Shown here: piece after piece, positions 1 through 12,215 of the stretch
Position numbering within the stretch: the first letter of the stretch is position 1
How the letters are laid out: each line of letters starts with the position of its first letter
DNA from: Aralia elata
Taxonomy: Eukaryota; Streptophyta; Magnoliopsida; Apiales; Araliaceae
Assembly: GCA_034770075.1 (NCBI GenBank)
Contig: CM068388.1
Location: 18,595,206 to 18,659,205, forward strand
Direction of reading: 5' to 3'
Length of the DNA stretch: 64,000 nucleotides
Notes under the pieces: generated by a model
The model's database searches: none
Told to the model about the DNA's origin: nothing
The model's input: only the letters and a program-made list of their open reading frames with translations
Position numbers and translations under genes: made by a program

Positions 1-620
1 TGATCCTATCATCGATCTCTGCCTCCCAGTAAGCCTCTAACTCATGTCTCTCTTGCAAGAGTTCTTGTACCCTCGCATCTAAGGCTTGAACTCTACCTCT
101 TAGTGCTACGTTCCTGTCAAGTACCACCGTAAACAGATTATTCATGTTTGCTGGTGCCACTTCCTCCTCTTCAGAAGGCACAACATCCGATGATATATCG
201 TCTGCTTCCTCCTAATGCTCGGACGGATCCTCCTCAATGGGATCCTCCTCCGGATCTTCCTCCGGGTCACTTTCTATCTGAACCTCAACCTCTGTTAATG
301 GCTAGGGTCTTGGCTCGGGTGGAGCGATCAGCTCCTCGCTCACTATGTGAATGTCTCTATATTCGGGTCCTCCTCCTTACATCTACAATCCAAGTTACTA
401 ACTCGATTAGTACATAGCAATAACATATAATATTATAACACATAACAAATATAGTTTATTTTAAATATACTTTTAGTTCTTTTGATGAATTTCCTCAATT
501 CACCCCTTAACAACTCTATTTGAGTTCATTTACTAACTTTTCCACTTTCTCTCTACGGTCATATTCCTAAGGTTTTCCCCAACCTAAGGTTTATAACCTA
601 TCAGCTTTGATACCAACCTA
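1..620 (-). mobile_element. Ty3/gypsy internal region, leader and start of gag-like ORF (partial, broken)
   Basis: Read on the minus strand, this runs leftward from the primer-binding site and leaves the window. From about 300 down to 1 it encodes a very acidic stretch rich in Glu/Asp/Pro, then a region containing NMNNLFTVVLDRN and a heptad-like segment with VQALDARVQELL. This resembles the N-terminal region before gag in plant Ty3/gypsy elements (family resemblance only). In-frame stops, for example near 228 and 292, make it non-functional here. The remaining gag, pol and second LTR would lie left of the window. The plus-strand reading frames in this stretch are shadows. Confidence 0.5.
604..615 (-). 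other. Primer-binding site, tRNA-Met type
   Basis: The minus strand reads TGGTATCAAAGC starting five bases inside the end of the adjoining LTR. This is one base from the common plant initiator-Met PBS (TGGTATCAGAGC). It fixes the element as minus-strand and the neighbouring repeat as its 5' LTR. Confidence 0.7.
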
Positions 621-1721
621 TGACGCCCCCAAATCCGGGTACCTCAAACCCGAGTTCGGTGCTACACGGTAATCCCATTCCATACAATATAATAGACATG
701 AATGTAATTACTATAATATTACAACACGTCTTACTCTCAATCCCAGGTTCTATTACCATAACATCATTCCAAATACATAATAAGTCTTAATATTACATCA
801 TTACTAATACAAATAAACTAAGACGCCATCTAGACGTTCATCTTGCCCTTTCCCTTGTCCTTACTGGAACCTTCGACCCGCTCGGCCTTAGCTGTAATGT
901 TTAATATAAAGCAAGAATGAGCATTCAATTGCCCAGCAAGTATAACAGTTGAATAACAACAATATCAATAATCATACCACTTCTTTACTCTACAACTGGA
1001 ACAATAGTTGCGAGCCATTCTGAATAACAAGAATAATACTTTGCTTTCGTTTTAAAAATATATTTTTGAAATGACATTGAGTGGTCACAAGACCTTGAAC
1101 TTTCTTTTGCTTTCTTGAAAAGGTACACAGCAATATAACTGTAAATCGTCTTATTTACAAGCACTTCTAGGTGATCAGCCTATTGTACTCTATGTTGATC
1201 AACACTCTAACTGGAAACGACTATATGCGTTTGTTTAGGCGCTCGATTCCTTGTCAGAATAACTGACTAAAAACTGCCCCTAATATTAGGATTGTTCATC
1301 TCATTCATGCCTCGGAATCCTAACCAAAACAATTCGGTTGGATAGCTCTACTTAATCATCAGTAACATTTCAAGGATTTATTATCAAATCAATAAAACAT
1401 TTCAATATCTGTCTAGCCGAAACAAATGGCATCGACGTTCTCTATAACAGTTCATATATATGTGAACTTGAAAGCTTCAACAATGTATGTCATAACATAG
1501 CTCGAATACTTGTGCAAATACTTAAAGATTTACATAAGTAAGGAATTCACACAACCATATATGTATTGCGTAAATCGGAACTTCAAACATCGCATGAGAG
1601 TCATGAGAATATAAAATCAAATGAATCAAATAAACTTGCCCAACACAAGGGTTAGACAAGCGTTAGAAAACTTGCCTTAAGCGCTTGCTACTATTTGATG
1701 TTAATCGTCCTTCAAATGTCA
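621..1721 (-). mobile_element. 5' LTR of minus-strand Ty3/gypsy element
   Basis: The repeat is bounded by TGAC and GTCA on either strand. Its 621 end abuts the PBS, as a 5' LTR must, giving a length of 1101 bp. The right boundary is inferred from the matching GTCA at 1718-1721, because the partner LTR lies outside the window. The terminal CA of the LTR coincides with the first two bases of a CACTA-type terminus starting at 1720, so the gypsy element seems to have inserted at the very end of that transposon. No coding sequence is visible. Confidence 0.6.
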
Positions 1722-2430
1722 CTACAAAAAAATGGACATTCGGCAACGATTTTTCGGGCAACGAATTATAAAGTCGTTGGCAAAAATACATGTTTAGCAA
1801 CGAAATTTGTCATTCGTTTCAGTTTGTGAAAGGCTTTCATTTTTCGCAACGAAATTCAAAGGTCCTTGCAAAATTTCGTTGCCAATTCATTGGTGGGAAA
1901 AAAAAACCCCCGCCTATTCACTTTTTTGTTGTCGATGTGATTTCTCCTCATCGTGGGCAACGAAACGTTTTTTGTTGCTATATTTCGTTGCCTAATATGG
2001 GCTACATTTATTGTCAATAATTTTTTTTCGTTGTGTATTTTGTACAATTTTCTGCAACGACTAGGAAATTGTTGTCGAAAATTAAGATAAACCCAATAAG
2101 CACGTTTCGACCTCTCTTTTCCCAAAACACATCATTTTGCATTTAAAATTTTTTATTTATTTGGACGCAATTTTAAACAGTCAAATGTTTCACTCCCTTC
2201 GTCTCAAAATAAATGTTCAGTTTTAATTTTTTTTACCAGAGTTATAATTTTTGAAATTAAAATTGAGCACATATAAATATATTTTCTAATTTACGAAAAT
2301 TAGAGTTTGTAATAAATTGGATGTATTTTATAATGATTAACTCTTGTGGGCAACGAAAGGTTTTTGATTGCCATATTTTGTAGCCTAATATGGACCGCAT
2401 TCATTGTCAATAATTTTTCTTTCGTTACTA
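1720..2430. mobile_element. CACTA (En/Spm) transposon terminus with subterminal repeats
   Basis: The region begins CACTACAAAAAAATGG and then carries many direct and inverted copies of GCAACGA / TTCGTTG, the subterminal-repeat architecture of plant CACTA elements. A roughly 80-bp block around 1955-2030 is repeated, diverged, at 2345-2425. The inverted terminal sequence at 38513-38527 has nearly the same first 15 bases and the same GCAACGA motif, so the two are the same or a closely related family. The target duplication on this side cannot be seen because of the gypsy insertion. Confidence 0.7.
2188..2345. repeat. Stowaway-like MITE remnant inside the CACTA end
   Basis: CACTCCCTTCGTCTCAAAAT followed by GAGCACATATAAATATATTT resembles the left half of the well-preserved MITE at 8297-8553. 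The right terminal repeat is not recognisable, so this is probably a truncated copy. Confidence 0.35.
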
Positions 2431-2851
2431 TTGAGATAAGAGTGAGTGTTTTCAATAGCTCTTGTTTTATATTACACGAAATATTTTGAACTGAGAAACT
2501 ATATTACTACTTGAAATAAAGCTAAAGGAGCTTCTTCAATGTATCCAACATACCTGATTCATTCTCAAACATTATATTAAAAGAGTTGCTTGCCCAACTA
2601 ATATTTAGCTTGAAACAAGTTAAGGACGGTAACAATAGCAAAACACTAACTGCAACAATAGATTAACTAAATTTCAATTTTCCATCATATTTAACCAAAA
2701 TAGGAAAATCAGTACCCAAATATCATCCATTGTACTTACTAACTTACTTTACATTAGTGATTTACCAAGTCTAACATGTTTAACAAAATATCCAAGTTTT
2801 TGTAGTATCCACAACAAAAGTTCAACAGTTTTGAATGTCCATAAATAATGA

Positions 2852-3037
2852 TCAGGAGTTGTTTTCAGCTCTTTTTGTCCCTGAGTTGGTGCTGCCTTGA
2901 ATCAACCGTAGGAATTCTAGATTGTCGGTCAACTTGTTCATTATATTCTCAAGATTGTCAATCCGTTTGTCTTTTGCCCGAATGGTTGATTGAAGCTCTT
3001 CATTCTTAGAGCAAGACGCTTCCAACTCTGCTGCCAC
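2852..3037 (-). pseudogene. Possible Ptta/En/Spm-type transposase tail
   Basis: A 61-codon minus-strand segment has a heptad-rich stretch (NEELQSTIRAKDKRIDNLEN) and ends in a polar tail before its stop. Coiled-coil tails of this type close many plant CACTA-associated (Ptta/En/Spm, TNP1-like) proteins. It sits 1.1 kb inside the CACTA terminus at 1720, the expected place for that gene's 3' end. No further exons could be assigned. A leader-like segment at 6066-6310 on the same strand could be its first exon, but that link is inference. An unrelated coiled-coil fragment is the alternative. Confidence 0.35.
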
Positions 3038-3059
3038 CCTAAATGCACTGAACTACAGA

Positions 3060-3805
3060 CCTTGTAAAAAGGTGTGGAACTAGTAGGAGTAATGTTGTGT
3101 TTCATACAATGAACATAACATATTGGAAGAAAATGAAAAAAACTAATCGAATTCGAATAAATGCTCCGAATCCACCGTCTCAAAAAATAACTCATACAAT
3201 ATGTCACATTTAAATAGGCATGAGAAAGAAGAGAGACAGAATGAACAATTTAAGAGAGGAAGCTAATTCCCAATCTACTTCAATTTTCTAGACTAAATAA
3301 ATCCGAAACAAGAAACGGTTCAACGAGTTATCTGAAAGCGTACAATAATCATGCTCACTATTTACTAAATATGAGCAGTCTTTATTGTTTAGTGAATCAA
3401 ATTCTAAGCCTTCATTCTTTTAGCAGCACACAATATGGTAGTAGCATAAAGTCCTGTTACATCACTAACAGTTATGACACTAGTAGAATGAATAAGAATA
3501 CAATGCACCTGAAATATCAAGTAATATTTTTGTCACATGAAAGTTTCAAATTTGACTATCCCTCTAATTTGAAACTCATGTAATTAATATCTTAATACTA
3601 GTTATGAACTTGTAATAGATCCTTGTACAATGAATCACAACTCAAAATAATATATGATAAATTGATATATATAAAAGAATTATATATCAGAAACAAAGTG
3701 CAACCATATTTATCAGCATAGCACTATTAAGTATTAATATATGTGTGACTGACTAATTGGATAACTGAAGTTTACAGATGGAAATTGTAGAATACAGATG
3801 AAGAA
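3060..3805. other. Non-coding AT-rich stretch
   Basis: Short reading frames only, with no recognisable domain, terminal repeat or RNA gene. It separates the CACTA-related material from the CBL fragment. Confidence 0.5.
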
Positions 3806-3812
3806 ATTTTAA

Positions 3813-4199
3813 AGGAAAGAATCAAGAAACGGGAGGAATCACTTTGCAGACAGGGTGTGTTATGCTGACTCTTGTTCTCTAGTACTTTCAGCTTTATGAT
3901 GCTCCCTTTTACTAAGACTACCATTTAGTTGTGCAGATATTTGACTTGTTTGATGTCAAGCGCAATGGTGTTATAGAGTTTGAAGATTTCGTCCGATCAT
4001 TGAGTGTCTTTCACCCAAATGCACCTGTATCGGACAAAATTTCTTGTAAGATTGATTTCTAATGACATTTGAAAATGTCTTGGTAATACTATTCAAATTT
4101 TACTAGATTATCTCCATATTTTAATTTGGGGAAACTGTTTTGGCAGTTGCATTTAGATTGTATGATCTAAGGCGCACAAGATTTATTGAGAGAGAAAAG
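3813..4199 (+). pseudogene. CBL4-like: Calcineurin B-like (CBL4/SOS3-type) gene fragment
   Basis: Three consecutive exon pieces of a CBL calcium sensor. Piece one, about 3813-3854, ends in NHFADR. Piece two, 3937-4045, encodes IFDLFDVKRNGVIEFEDFVR and then VFHPNAP (EF-hand region). Piece three, 4147-4199, encodes FAFRLYDLRRTRFIEREK. They are separated by introns with AG acceptors, and the breaks fall where CBL genes have introns (after FADR and before FAFKLYDL). The wording is closest to CBL4/SOS3. Family members have four EF hands and about 210 residues; here only the middle survives. The donor after piece three reads GC rather than GT, and nothing N- or C-terminal was found. The gene would encode a Ca2+ sensor that binds CIPK kinases. 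This copy is a fragment, probably captured by a transposon. Confidence 0.8.
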
Positions 4200-6065
4200 G
4201 CACGTATTGCAAATTATTCAGTTGTTCTTTCTTGTTTCCTACTCATCTTTTGTCCATTAAATAGAAATCCAATTGATAGTACACTACAAAAGTTCATACC
4301 TACAGGCTAGAGTATCGAGAAATAAATTTCATATTGTTAATTGATAATGACTATGGTCATTAAGGATAAAGTTAGAACTTTTCTACTTTTCTTAATTTGT
4401 GTGCAAAAAATTTACTTTGGACATCCTTTGGAGGATGGAAAGAGTAATTTTTAAAATTGAAATAGAACAGATAAATATGGAATTATTCATCCTAAATCTC
4501 ATCAAGAAGAATGAGGAAGATTAAACCAGTGAAAAGGCACAAAAGGTAAAAACTGGTGAATCATGAATATTAGAGTAGACTACACATGTATCAAGCTCTC
4601 TGTAGCCTCATCTAGAACCAACCCAATTCAGTGTGCACGTATATAATGAACATTGGGTTGATTGATTATAAGCCTAGGCTTTAAAGAACCTTAAACTATT
4701 TGAAACCAAGAACAAACTAAAAGAGAATTAATAACATATTCAAACAGTTGTTTGTGTGATTGTGTCAGACAACTAACTTAGCCGAAAAAGCAAAGAGCTG
4801 CACAGTAAATGACAGATCTAGCACTACTCTTATTACGTGCAAACAAAAAAGACTCACATCACAACACAAACAACATCAAGAATCCTTATATTTAGTTTCT
4901 TGCAAACTAGATAAGTTAGTAAAACTATAAAGGGGCATGCATATTACAAATATAACACACCAGTACGCAAGAATTCATGGTATGATAAAAAAAGCTTTGT
5001 TTTGTTCTTAGATGAGCTTATAAAGGAATGTGAAACTAGTACTTTCATAGGAAATGATTTGAGAAGCTTTGGTTTGTGGAGGTTGCCATGCTCTATCATC
5101 AAATCTGTAGGAAAGGAAAGGAATGAAGAAGGGGGAAGAGAGAGAGAGAGAGCTTATAATTTTCCACATCATAGTATCTTTTTATTCATTTAAAATCTAA
5201 ACTAAATTAGATGACACTATTATAGAATTAAGTCAATCTTATGAACGACTCACTTCCCAGTGCCAACAGAACGAAGAGAAAAAGACCTCATCATTTTGCT
5301 CAAATATTTGAACTCTTGGGCTTCCTAAACAAACAACAATTGAGGTCAACTTCTAAACAAAACATAAAGCTTCATCAAGTAGCATAACTCTCAGCACCTT
5401 GAGGGGAAAAAACATAAACTAAAACAATGAGGAAAATAAAATTCCAGAAAACGAAAACAAACTTTGTATAAACCTGGTAGATACTTTGCTGATTGATAAT
5501 TACAACCAAAAGATAGTTTAACTTGCTTGTTGAGATAACTAAAATCCCAAATCAGACACATTTAGCATTGAGACTTAACACATAACCCTGCAGCAACTCT
5601 GACCAGATATAACATACAACTGGAACAAAAAACGGGTGTATCAGTCGTTTGGTTATTGTTCTTTGCTCAGTTTTAACAGTTACGAGAGAGCCACACGCAC
5701 ACACACACACACATTACCTATTAGACTACTTTAAAAGGGTTGATCCCAAGTAGGCTAATACTCATATCAGTCCAGCTAACTAGCATCCCTCATATAATTC
5801 AAATAATATTGGGAAACTAATACTACTAATACTCTCAGAGCAAATTATACACAGGTTATATATGCATCATATCTAAATGTAATAGTTTTGTATTTTCAGA
5901 CTATACATTTCCTCAATAAAAAGCCATAAACATCGCAAACTCTAGATATCTTATGCACACTGAAATCATCATCATCATATATATATATATATATATATAT
6001 AAATGTATATATATATAAGCACATGCTTCAAAAAATAAGTAAACATATTAATCACTCAAAGTATA
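4200..6065. other. Non-coding stretch with simple repeats
   Basis: No gene recognised. A (CA)n tract lies at about 5692-5714 and an (AT)n tract at about 5977-6019. No further CBL exons are visible downstream of the fragment. Confidence 0.5.
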
Positions 6066-6310
6066 AAAATATTACCTGAAGGAGAGAGAAAGAGGCTGAA
6101 TTGGATCAGAAGAAGTTCCGATGTGGATCTGGTTGACGAATCGCTTCCTGAAGCCGACGAGTCCTCGACTGTACGAATTAGCGATTATTTAGTGATGCGG
6201 ATCTGGAGGTCATATGTACACTGAAATTAGGGATAAAATATTTGGATTAGAGATAGAAATTGGGGATTTAAGTTTTAGGGCTTGGGTTTGAAACATACGA
6301 TTGAGGTGTA
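6066..6310 (-). other. Possible leader exon (5' UTR-like) on the minus strand
   Basis: This is more GC-balanced than its surroundings. On the minus strand it reads as a CT-rich leader ending CTCTCCTTCAG followed by GTAATAT, which is a plausible splice donor. No ATG-initiated coding segment of note is present. It may be the first exon of the transposase-like tail at 2852-3037, or of an unrelated gene. This is inference from composition and the splice site only. Confidence 0.25.
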
Positions 6311-8294
6311 GCCCGCGCTGAGATGTTATTTTTAATTTTTTACTGTCAACACCTTTCTGATGGTTATCAGATATTCAAGCGGCGGGGAACTGAAAATTTG
6401 GCAAGACAAAATAAGGAGGGAAATATAATCGGGGTGACAATTATAGCGGGGAAAAAGAAGAAGAATAGTCTATTAGTAAATATAATTGAAGGAAAATTTA
6501 ATAGTATTCACTTCTTCTCTTTTAGAATATTTGAGATGGAAATTAATTTTATTCCTCTTGACTTGTTATATATGCGATATTGATTTATGAAAAATACAGA
6601 ACAACGTTTGTAATGTATTAGATTATTATTATTAGATAATTAGTATTATTTAGATAATTATAAAAAAACTATGAAATACTAATTTATTTAGCACTGATGT
6701 ATTTTTTTGTTCTAATTCAGATATGCGAAATAATTATTATACACATCTCAAGTAAGAGTTAGTATTTTGAATTTCTACACTTAGCAGTTTTATTAATATT
6801 GTATTATATATCTATCATTATTTATTTAATTTATTAATAACATAGATGTATTTCTTTATTCTAATTTAGTGGTACAAAATAATCGGCCAGCACATATAAA
6901 GTAAAAAATGGTATTTTGAATAAAATATACACTTATAATATTTAATATTTACAAATTGACTTAGGGGATGTTTGTTTACATCTGAATGGTCTGAGCGTGT
7001 CTGAACGAATTTATCCAAAAAATTGTGACTGAATCAATAAGAAGTAGTGGTGAATAATATTTTTATCTATCTAGCATCATAGACAATTAAAAATTATATT
7101 TAATATCTATCTTTTTTTACTTTTGTAAACAAATTATATTATGTACAAAATATTTTTTAATTTTTTTTCTTTAACAAATTGGTCAATAAACAATTTAATG
7201 AATGTTATTTGTAGTCTTTTGTTTTGGTTTTATGAACTGATAGAATGTTATTAAAAAAATTTAGTGTTTATTCTAAAAGTATATTAATAATACTATACTC
7301 CATCAAAGATGGTTCACAAGTTTATATTTAATTTTTCTTAGATAATATTGTATATTTATAATGACATATACTACAAGAAACTAGGGGATGTAGTGAAGGA
7401 AAATTTGTGAAGGAATTCATTCATTCACATGATGAGTTTTCTAGCAAGAGAACAATGAAGGAAAAAAAAATTAGTAACAATATAGTTATTCTGAAAGAAA
7501 CATCCTTCACAATTTAGATTGTTTCTTTTGCCAATCTTTGATGAAAATTTGCGAAAAAAATACTATTAATGAAACAATTATTACTCGCTATATATTATTG
7601 CTGAGAGATTTTTTTACAAGTGACAAAATTGATCACTATTTTGTTAAAATAAGTTTTTTAGAATTTATTATAGTGAATATAAATTGTATTATATATAAAT
7701 ACATTAAATTTTTTACAATAGTAAATTTACTTTTAAGAACATTTTTTAAGTAGCTTACAATATCGATTATTTCTTTTAATAAATTATAAAGTAAATAACT
7801 TTATACTACGTTAAACTTTAAAATTTCATACATTGATCATGACATAAAGAAAGAGAAAAAAAGAAGAAGATAGTGGAGCTCTTTTGTAGAATAGAGCACA
7901 AATGCCAAAAATATACTCATATATTCTACAGAAAGAGTTAAGTTTGAGTTTGTTCTTTAATTTATAATATACTACAATTCAAATTGTAATGTAATTAATA
8001 TTTTAATAATAATTTTATTCTTAATAATAATTTTTAAGTAATTTATAATATTAATTGTATTAATGAAAATATTAAATTAGAATAATTTAAATTTTAAAAT
8101 ATTATAAATTGACAATAAATAAAATTATAATAATTATGACTCTTTTTGTGGAACAGACTACAAATATTAAAATGTTACTTTTTTATTCTACAAAAGAGTT
8201 ATATTTCAGTTTATTATAATTAATTTATAATATCCTAAAATTTAAATTTAGATTTATCTTTAAATTTTTGAAATAATAATTTTACATATAATAA
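6311..8294. other. AT-rich intergenic stretch with transposon scraps
   Basis: Very AT-rich and no gene seen. GGGGATGTTTGTTTAC at about 6965 resembles one end of hAT-type MITEs. CTACAAGAAACTAGGGG at about 7374, followed by repeated GTGAAGGA-like motifs, resembles a decayed CACTA-type end. Neither has a recognisable partner, so neither is listed separately. Confidence 0.4.
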
Positions 8295-8296
8295 TA

Positions 8297-8553
8297 TCAC
8301 TCCGTCCCAAATTAACTGCTCAATTTTGACCATTTTAAGTCATATTGGCTATTTTTAGAATTAATAATTAAGCATATATAAATATATTTCTAAAATTATA
8401 AAAATTGGAGTTAGTAATAAATTGTATATACTTTCTTTTGGTTATAATCTTTTCACCTATATTTTAACAAAAATAGTAAAAAGATTAGTTCTAAAAATAG
8501 TCAATTTGACTTAAAATGGTCAAAATTGAGCAATTAATTTGGGACGGAGGGAG
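8297..8553. mobile_element. Stowaway-type MITE
   Basis: A 257-bp element with about 70-bp terminal inverted repeats. The left end reads CACTCCGTCCCAAATTAA and the right end, reversed, CTCCCTCCGTCCCAAATTAA. It is flanked by TA dinucleotides (8295-8296 and 8554-8555), the Tc1/mariner target duplication. CTCCCTCCGT is the classic Stowaway terminus. It has no coding capacity and would be mobilised in trans. Confidence 0.85.
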
Positions 8554-8555
8554 TA

Positions 8556-9345
8556 CTTCTAAAAGAGGTTTTTTTTTTAAATGTTATCAAACTCTGTTTT
8601 TGGAACAGAGTCCCTAATTAAGGATCGAGTTGTGTGCGGCGTGGTCTGAAAAAAAGGAGGCCAAATTTAGGATCGAGCAAAGTCCCTAATTTAGGATCGA
8701 GACCAATTTGGGTTTCTCCTCTCTTCCTTGGCCAAAATTCACATGTCGATCGATCCCATCGCCTAGCTTCGCTTGCCTCTCATGTCTTCCATCACAGGTA
8801 CATGTCCCTCTTCTCTCCTTTCTCTTTTCTCCCCTCTCTGTTCTCTCCTCTATCTCCTACATCTATCCTCTGAATTTAATTTTCGTTTTCTAAGGTAATT
8901 TTTCTTCTTCTGTTGCTCTCTTTCAATTGGTAAGACATCTAATATCAATTTATTTATTTGTAATTTCTGCACTTTGTTCATCCATTTGTGCTTAATCAAA
9001 TCTGATTTTGGTTATATGTGGTGATTTTGGTGCTCAGTCAATTTTTATTTTGGATATATGTGCACCACATGTTTGATGTATTGTCCATCTGTTGCAAAAT
9101 TTTGAAAGCCTTATGTTTACAGTCCAATACGCAGTGCTCTGTTGATGGTTCCACTGAATACATATTGTTTTATCATTATCATATTAAACATGATCACGAC
9201 TTGTGCCCATGGGTACAATACACAATACAACTTCAACTTTACAATTTAGAAAGTTCATAAAATTAACATTTACTCTCTGTTCTTAGAAATTACAACAAAA
9301 AAATGGTATTTTTTTTCTAGATCAGACATAGTAAAATATGTTATG
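8556..9345. other. Unassigned sequence left of the Tat element
   Basis: A CT-rich, leader-like segment (8720-8850) with short frames in several registers and no recognised domain. The last five bases before the retroelement (9346-9350) are its target-site duplication. Confidence 0.4.
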
Positions 9346-9350
9346 CCCTC

Positions 9351-11427
9351 TGTAGACACCCAATTTTTGCATTCCCTGTACTAACCATGACAGGAGGGCA
9401 AAATCGTTAATTGAACCGGCTTGCGGGAGCAAGGGGGTGGGCCCAAGTGCGAGCGCCCGACACCACCGCAGTGATTGGCAATCAAAGCTGACGTGACAAT
9501 AAGGCCATCCGAGACAGACATCCCCGAATGAGGTGGCACGTCTCCCGGAAATTCCCGGACTGCCGAATACGAGCCTGTCAGCGAAAACCGACGTTACGGC
9601 ACGAAAATTGAGACGTGGCACGAAAATCGTGAAAGTCAAACCGTCCAGCCGCAGATTGATCTGCGGCCAAATAGTGCGCCTTTTGAAAACACGGAACTCG
9701 AAACACGGAACTCGAAATCGGGGTGAGTGGGAGGCAGGCGGCCAGCCAGCCTATTTCAGCTAGTTTCGTGCAGCATACAGGAAGGGGAAGAAGTTGAAAG
9801 TTTGGGAAGAAGAAAGGATTCAGCAACAGCACAAGCACGGAAATAGAGAGGATAAAGAGCCAACTTTGCCACAAAATAGGAAGAAAAGAGAGAAAAAAAG
9901 AGAGGATTTATTTCTTTTGATTTTTGTTGTATCAAATACACTCCTTATCCTATTCAATACACAAGTCCACATCCATTTAAGATCAATTGCAAGGTGAAAA
10001 TTTCTATTTGTTCTAGCAATTCATGTCATATTGATTGAGTAAATTAGATGTGACTTTCATGTATCTTGTTGAATAATCATGGATTAGGGATTATTGGTGA
10101 GGGTTCCATCGGAACAAAATTCTTCCTAATAACCCAAGGATATCCAATTGATGAAATTTCTAGCTTGTTTATGGTGGTTTATTGGATGTAATTTATTTTG
10201 ATTGTCATTTTCGGATATCATGGTGTATTAGATAAATCCGGGTTAGTTAATTGTGTAGTATTCATTTTGTGGGCATGTCATAATCTCGTGTGAACCTAGG
10301 AACGCGACCCCGTGGTCCAAATCCGATGATGGACTTTTTGATGCGTGTAATAGATTCAAGGTGCTCGTTTTTTGTAACATGTAATCATCGGGCCTTAAAA
10401 CGACGTTAAGGCGAGAATCGGGTTTAAGGCCCCGTAGTAGTGGAACATGTGATTGTTGGCGTTCGGGGATGTTTTGATGGCTTACATGCCCATAAATAGC
10501 CCCGACGCGTGTTTATGCTTGATTAGATTTTGTGACACAAAAATGATTTCAAGGATTAAACGATGAAGATTTGTTTTATTAAAATCAAACAAGCTAGGTT
10601 ATGAGAATCACGAGGAAAAGATCGGAAGTGTTAATAAACGTCGATTCCTATTAAACGAGAAGGCCAAAGGAATTCATTTTCAAACATCACCAAAAAATGG
10701 CTTTTATGAATGAACGAAACGTTTTACTAAACCTTGATACATAGGGTGAAAGAGATTCTAGAAATTGCCCATCAATTATGAAAGCAACGTATAAATCTCG
10801 ATTCCTATTTGGCTAAGGTTTAACAAATTCATGTTTTACCAAAACAACACTTAATAAAAATCTCATAAATTTTTGCCATTTAAAATCAACCCTTTCCCAT
10901 AAAGAAATAAAGCTTTCTCGTATTAAAGGAAAAAGACATTCTAAAGCACTCTCCAAAATAAAACACGTCTCTTTCATAAAACACCAAAAAGAATTTCTTT
11001 CATACAAACTCACCACAACATTCACATTGGCACACACACACACCCGTACGTATATACATTTCATGAATCAAAGGATAGGAAAGTATCAAGATTGTGGTAA
11101 CCGTGTTTCACGGAAGTCGGGGGGTGCCTAACACCTTCCCCTCGCTTAAGCAAGCCCCCGAACTCTATGAATCTCGATTCGCAGACCAATTAATTCGGAG
11201 TCATATATGAGCCAACGATTTATAAAAAGCGAAAACTCGGATGAGTTGGTACATCCATTTCAAATATACCAACTGGCGACTCTGATTAATTGGCTCATCA
11301 TAAAAAACGATCTTCCAAAACCCCGTCGACATTAATGCCGACCTTTTCCAAAAAATCATTTAACCAAGAGGCTAAAATTGGAAAAGACTAAAAATGAGAC
11401 ACGAAGAAGAAACCCGGCGTCGACAGC
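9351..11427 (+). repeat. 5' LTR of the Tat element
   Basis: 2077 bp, starting TGTAGACACCC and ending GGCGTCGACA. It matches 25397-27458 along its whole length. It is 15 bp longer than the partner, mainly because ACACGGAACTCGAA is tandemly duplicated near 9691-9718. It contains a hairpin-forming palindrome at 9649-9666. Short frames inside, repeated in both LTRs, show no domain and are ignored. Confidence 0.95.
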
Positions 11428-11429
11428 TG

Positions 11430-11447
11430 GCGACTCTGCTGGGGACC
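11430..11447 (+). other. Primer-binding site of the Tat element
   Basis: TGGCGACTCTGCTGGGGA begins two bases after the 5' LTR. It has the TGG start and 18-base length expected for pairing with a tRNA 3' end. I recall Ogre-type elements using a tRNA-Arg primer with a similar sequence, but the tRNA identity should be checked. Confidence 0.8.
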
Positions 11448-12215
11448 ATTAGAGGGCTTAAGCCACGTTTAAATCTTGATGCTATCCTATCCTTTAAAAT
11501 TCATGAATATGTGTGTGCATGCGATATTTTGATCTTTTGTACGTTTTGTTGTGTGAATGTGTGTTTTGTCCGATAAGTGAATATTTGAATGGAATTGCTT
11601 TACTTTTAAAGTAATCATTTGCATACGGTGAGGAACGATGAATGTGAATGTATGTTGAGAGAGTACCTCCTCCTGAGGCGAACCCGTCGGTTGCTTATTA
11701 CTGGACTCGAAGGGGCTGCTCCCCGGAGATGGCTCAGGAAACGCACCACCCAAATCCGCTCCAATCGAAAGGGCTCAGACGAGTAGATTGCGAAGATTTG
11801 GGGACCTTCATGCCGAAAAGCCCGTGAGAGTAGTCCTAGGATAGGTCAGCCTCAGATTAACCCAACGCATGAAAAGTTTCTTCATGCCTTTTTACATTGC
11901 ACGCGTAAATGTCATGATCTCATTCATATATGCCTCCCTTTTCGTCAAGAAGAAATTACTAACCTCTATCTTTTGCAGGGAACCGCTAGGGAAGCTTAAT
12001 AAAGCCATGTTTAAACATTTGTCATTGCACTAGAGGACTACTAACTTTTTGTTTTACAGGGGAAGATTAAAAAACCCCAAAAGCACAAAAGTTACAGCTT
12101 TAGCATACATCCATTCTTTTTTACTCCCCAAGACTAAACTTCGAACCTTGGTTTCTACAGGATTGCTCCTCAAACCCGTTCGCAATCTAAAAGGGCCCAA
12201 AACTCTATATCTGAA
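11448..12215 (+). other. 5' leader of the Tat element
   Basis: Untranslated region between PBS and gag. Small frames here lack any domain. The additional ORF1 found upstream of gag in classical Ogre elements is not evident. Confidence 0.6.

Noticed and set aside
7374..7510. Second CACTA terminus at CTACAAGAAACTAGGGG
   Set aside because: Lacks the leading CA, has no partner and no clear target duplication; mentioned only as a scrap.
9322..9997. Short frames of 61-105 codons in the 5' LTR, repeated in the 3' LTR
   Set aside because: They recur only because the LTR is repeated, overlap on both strands, and show no domain.
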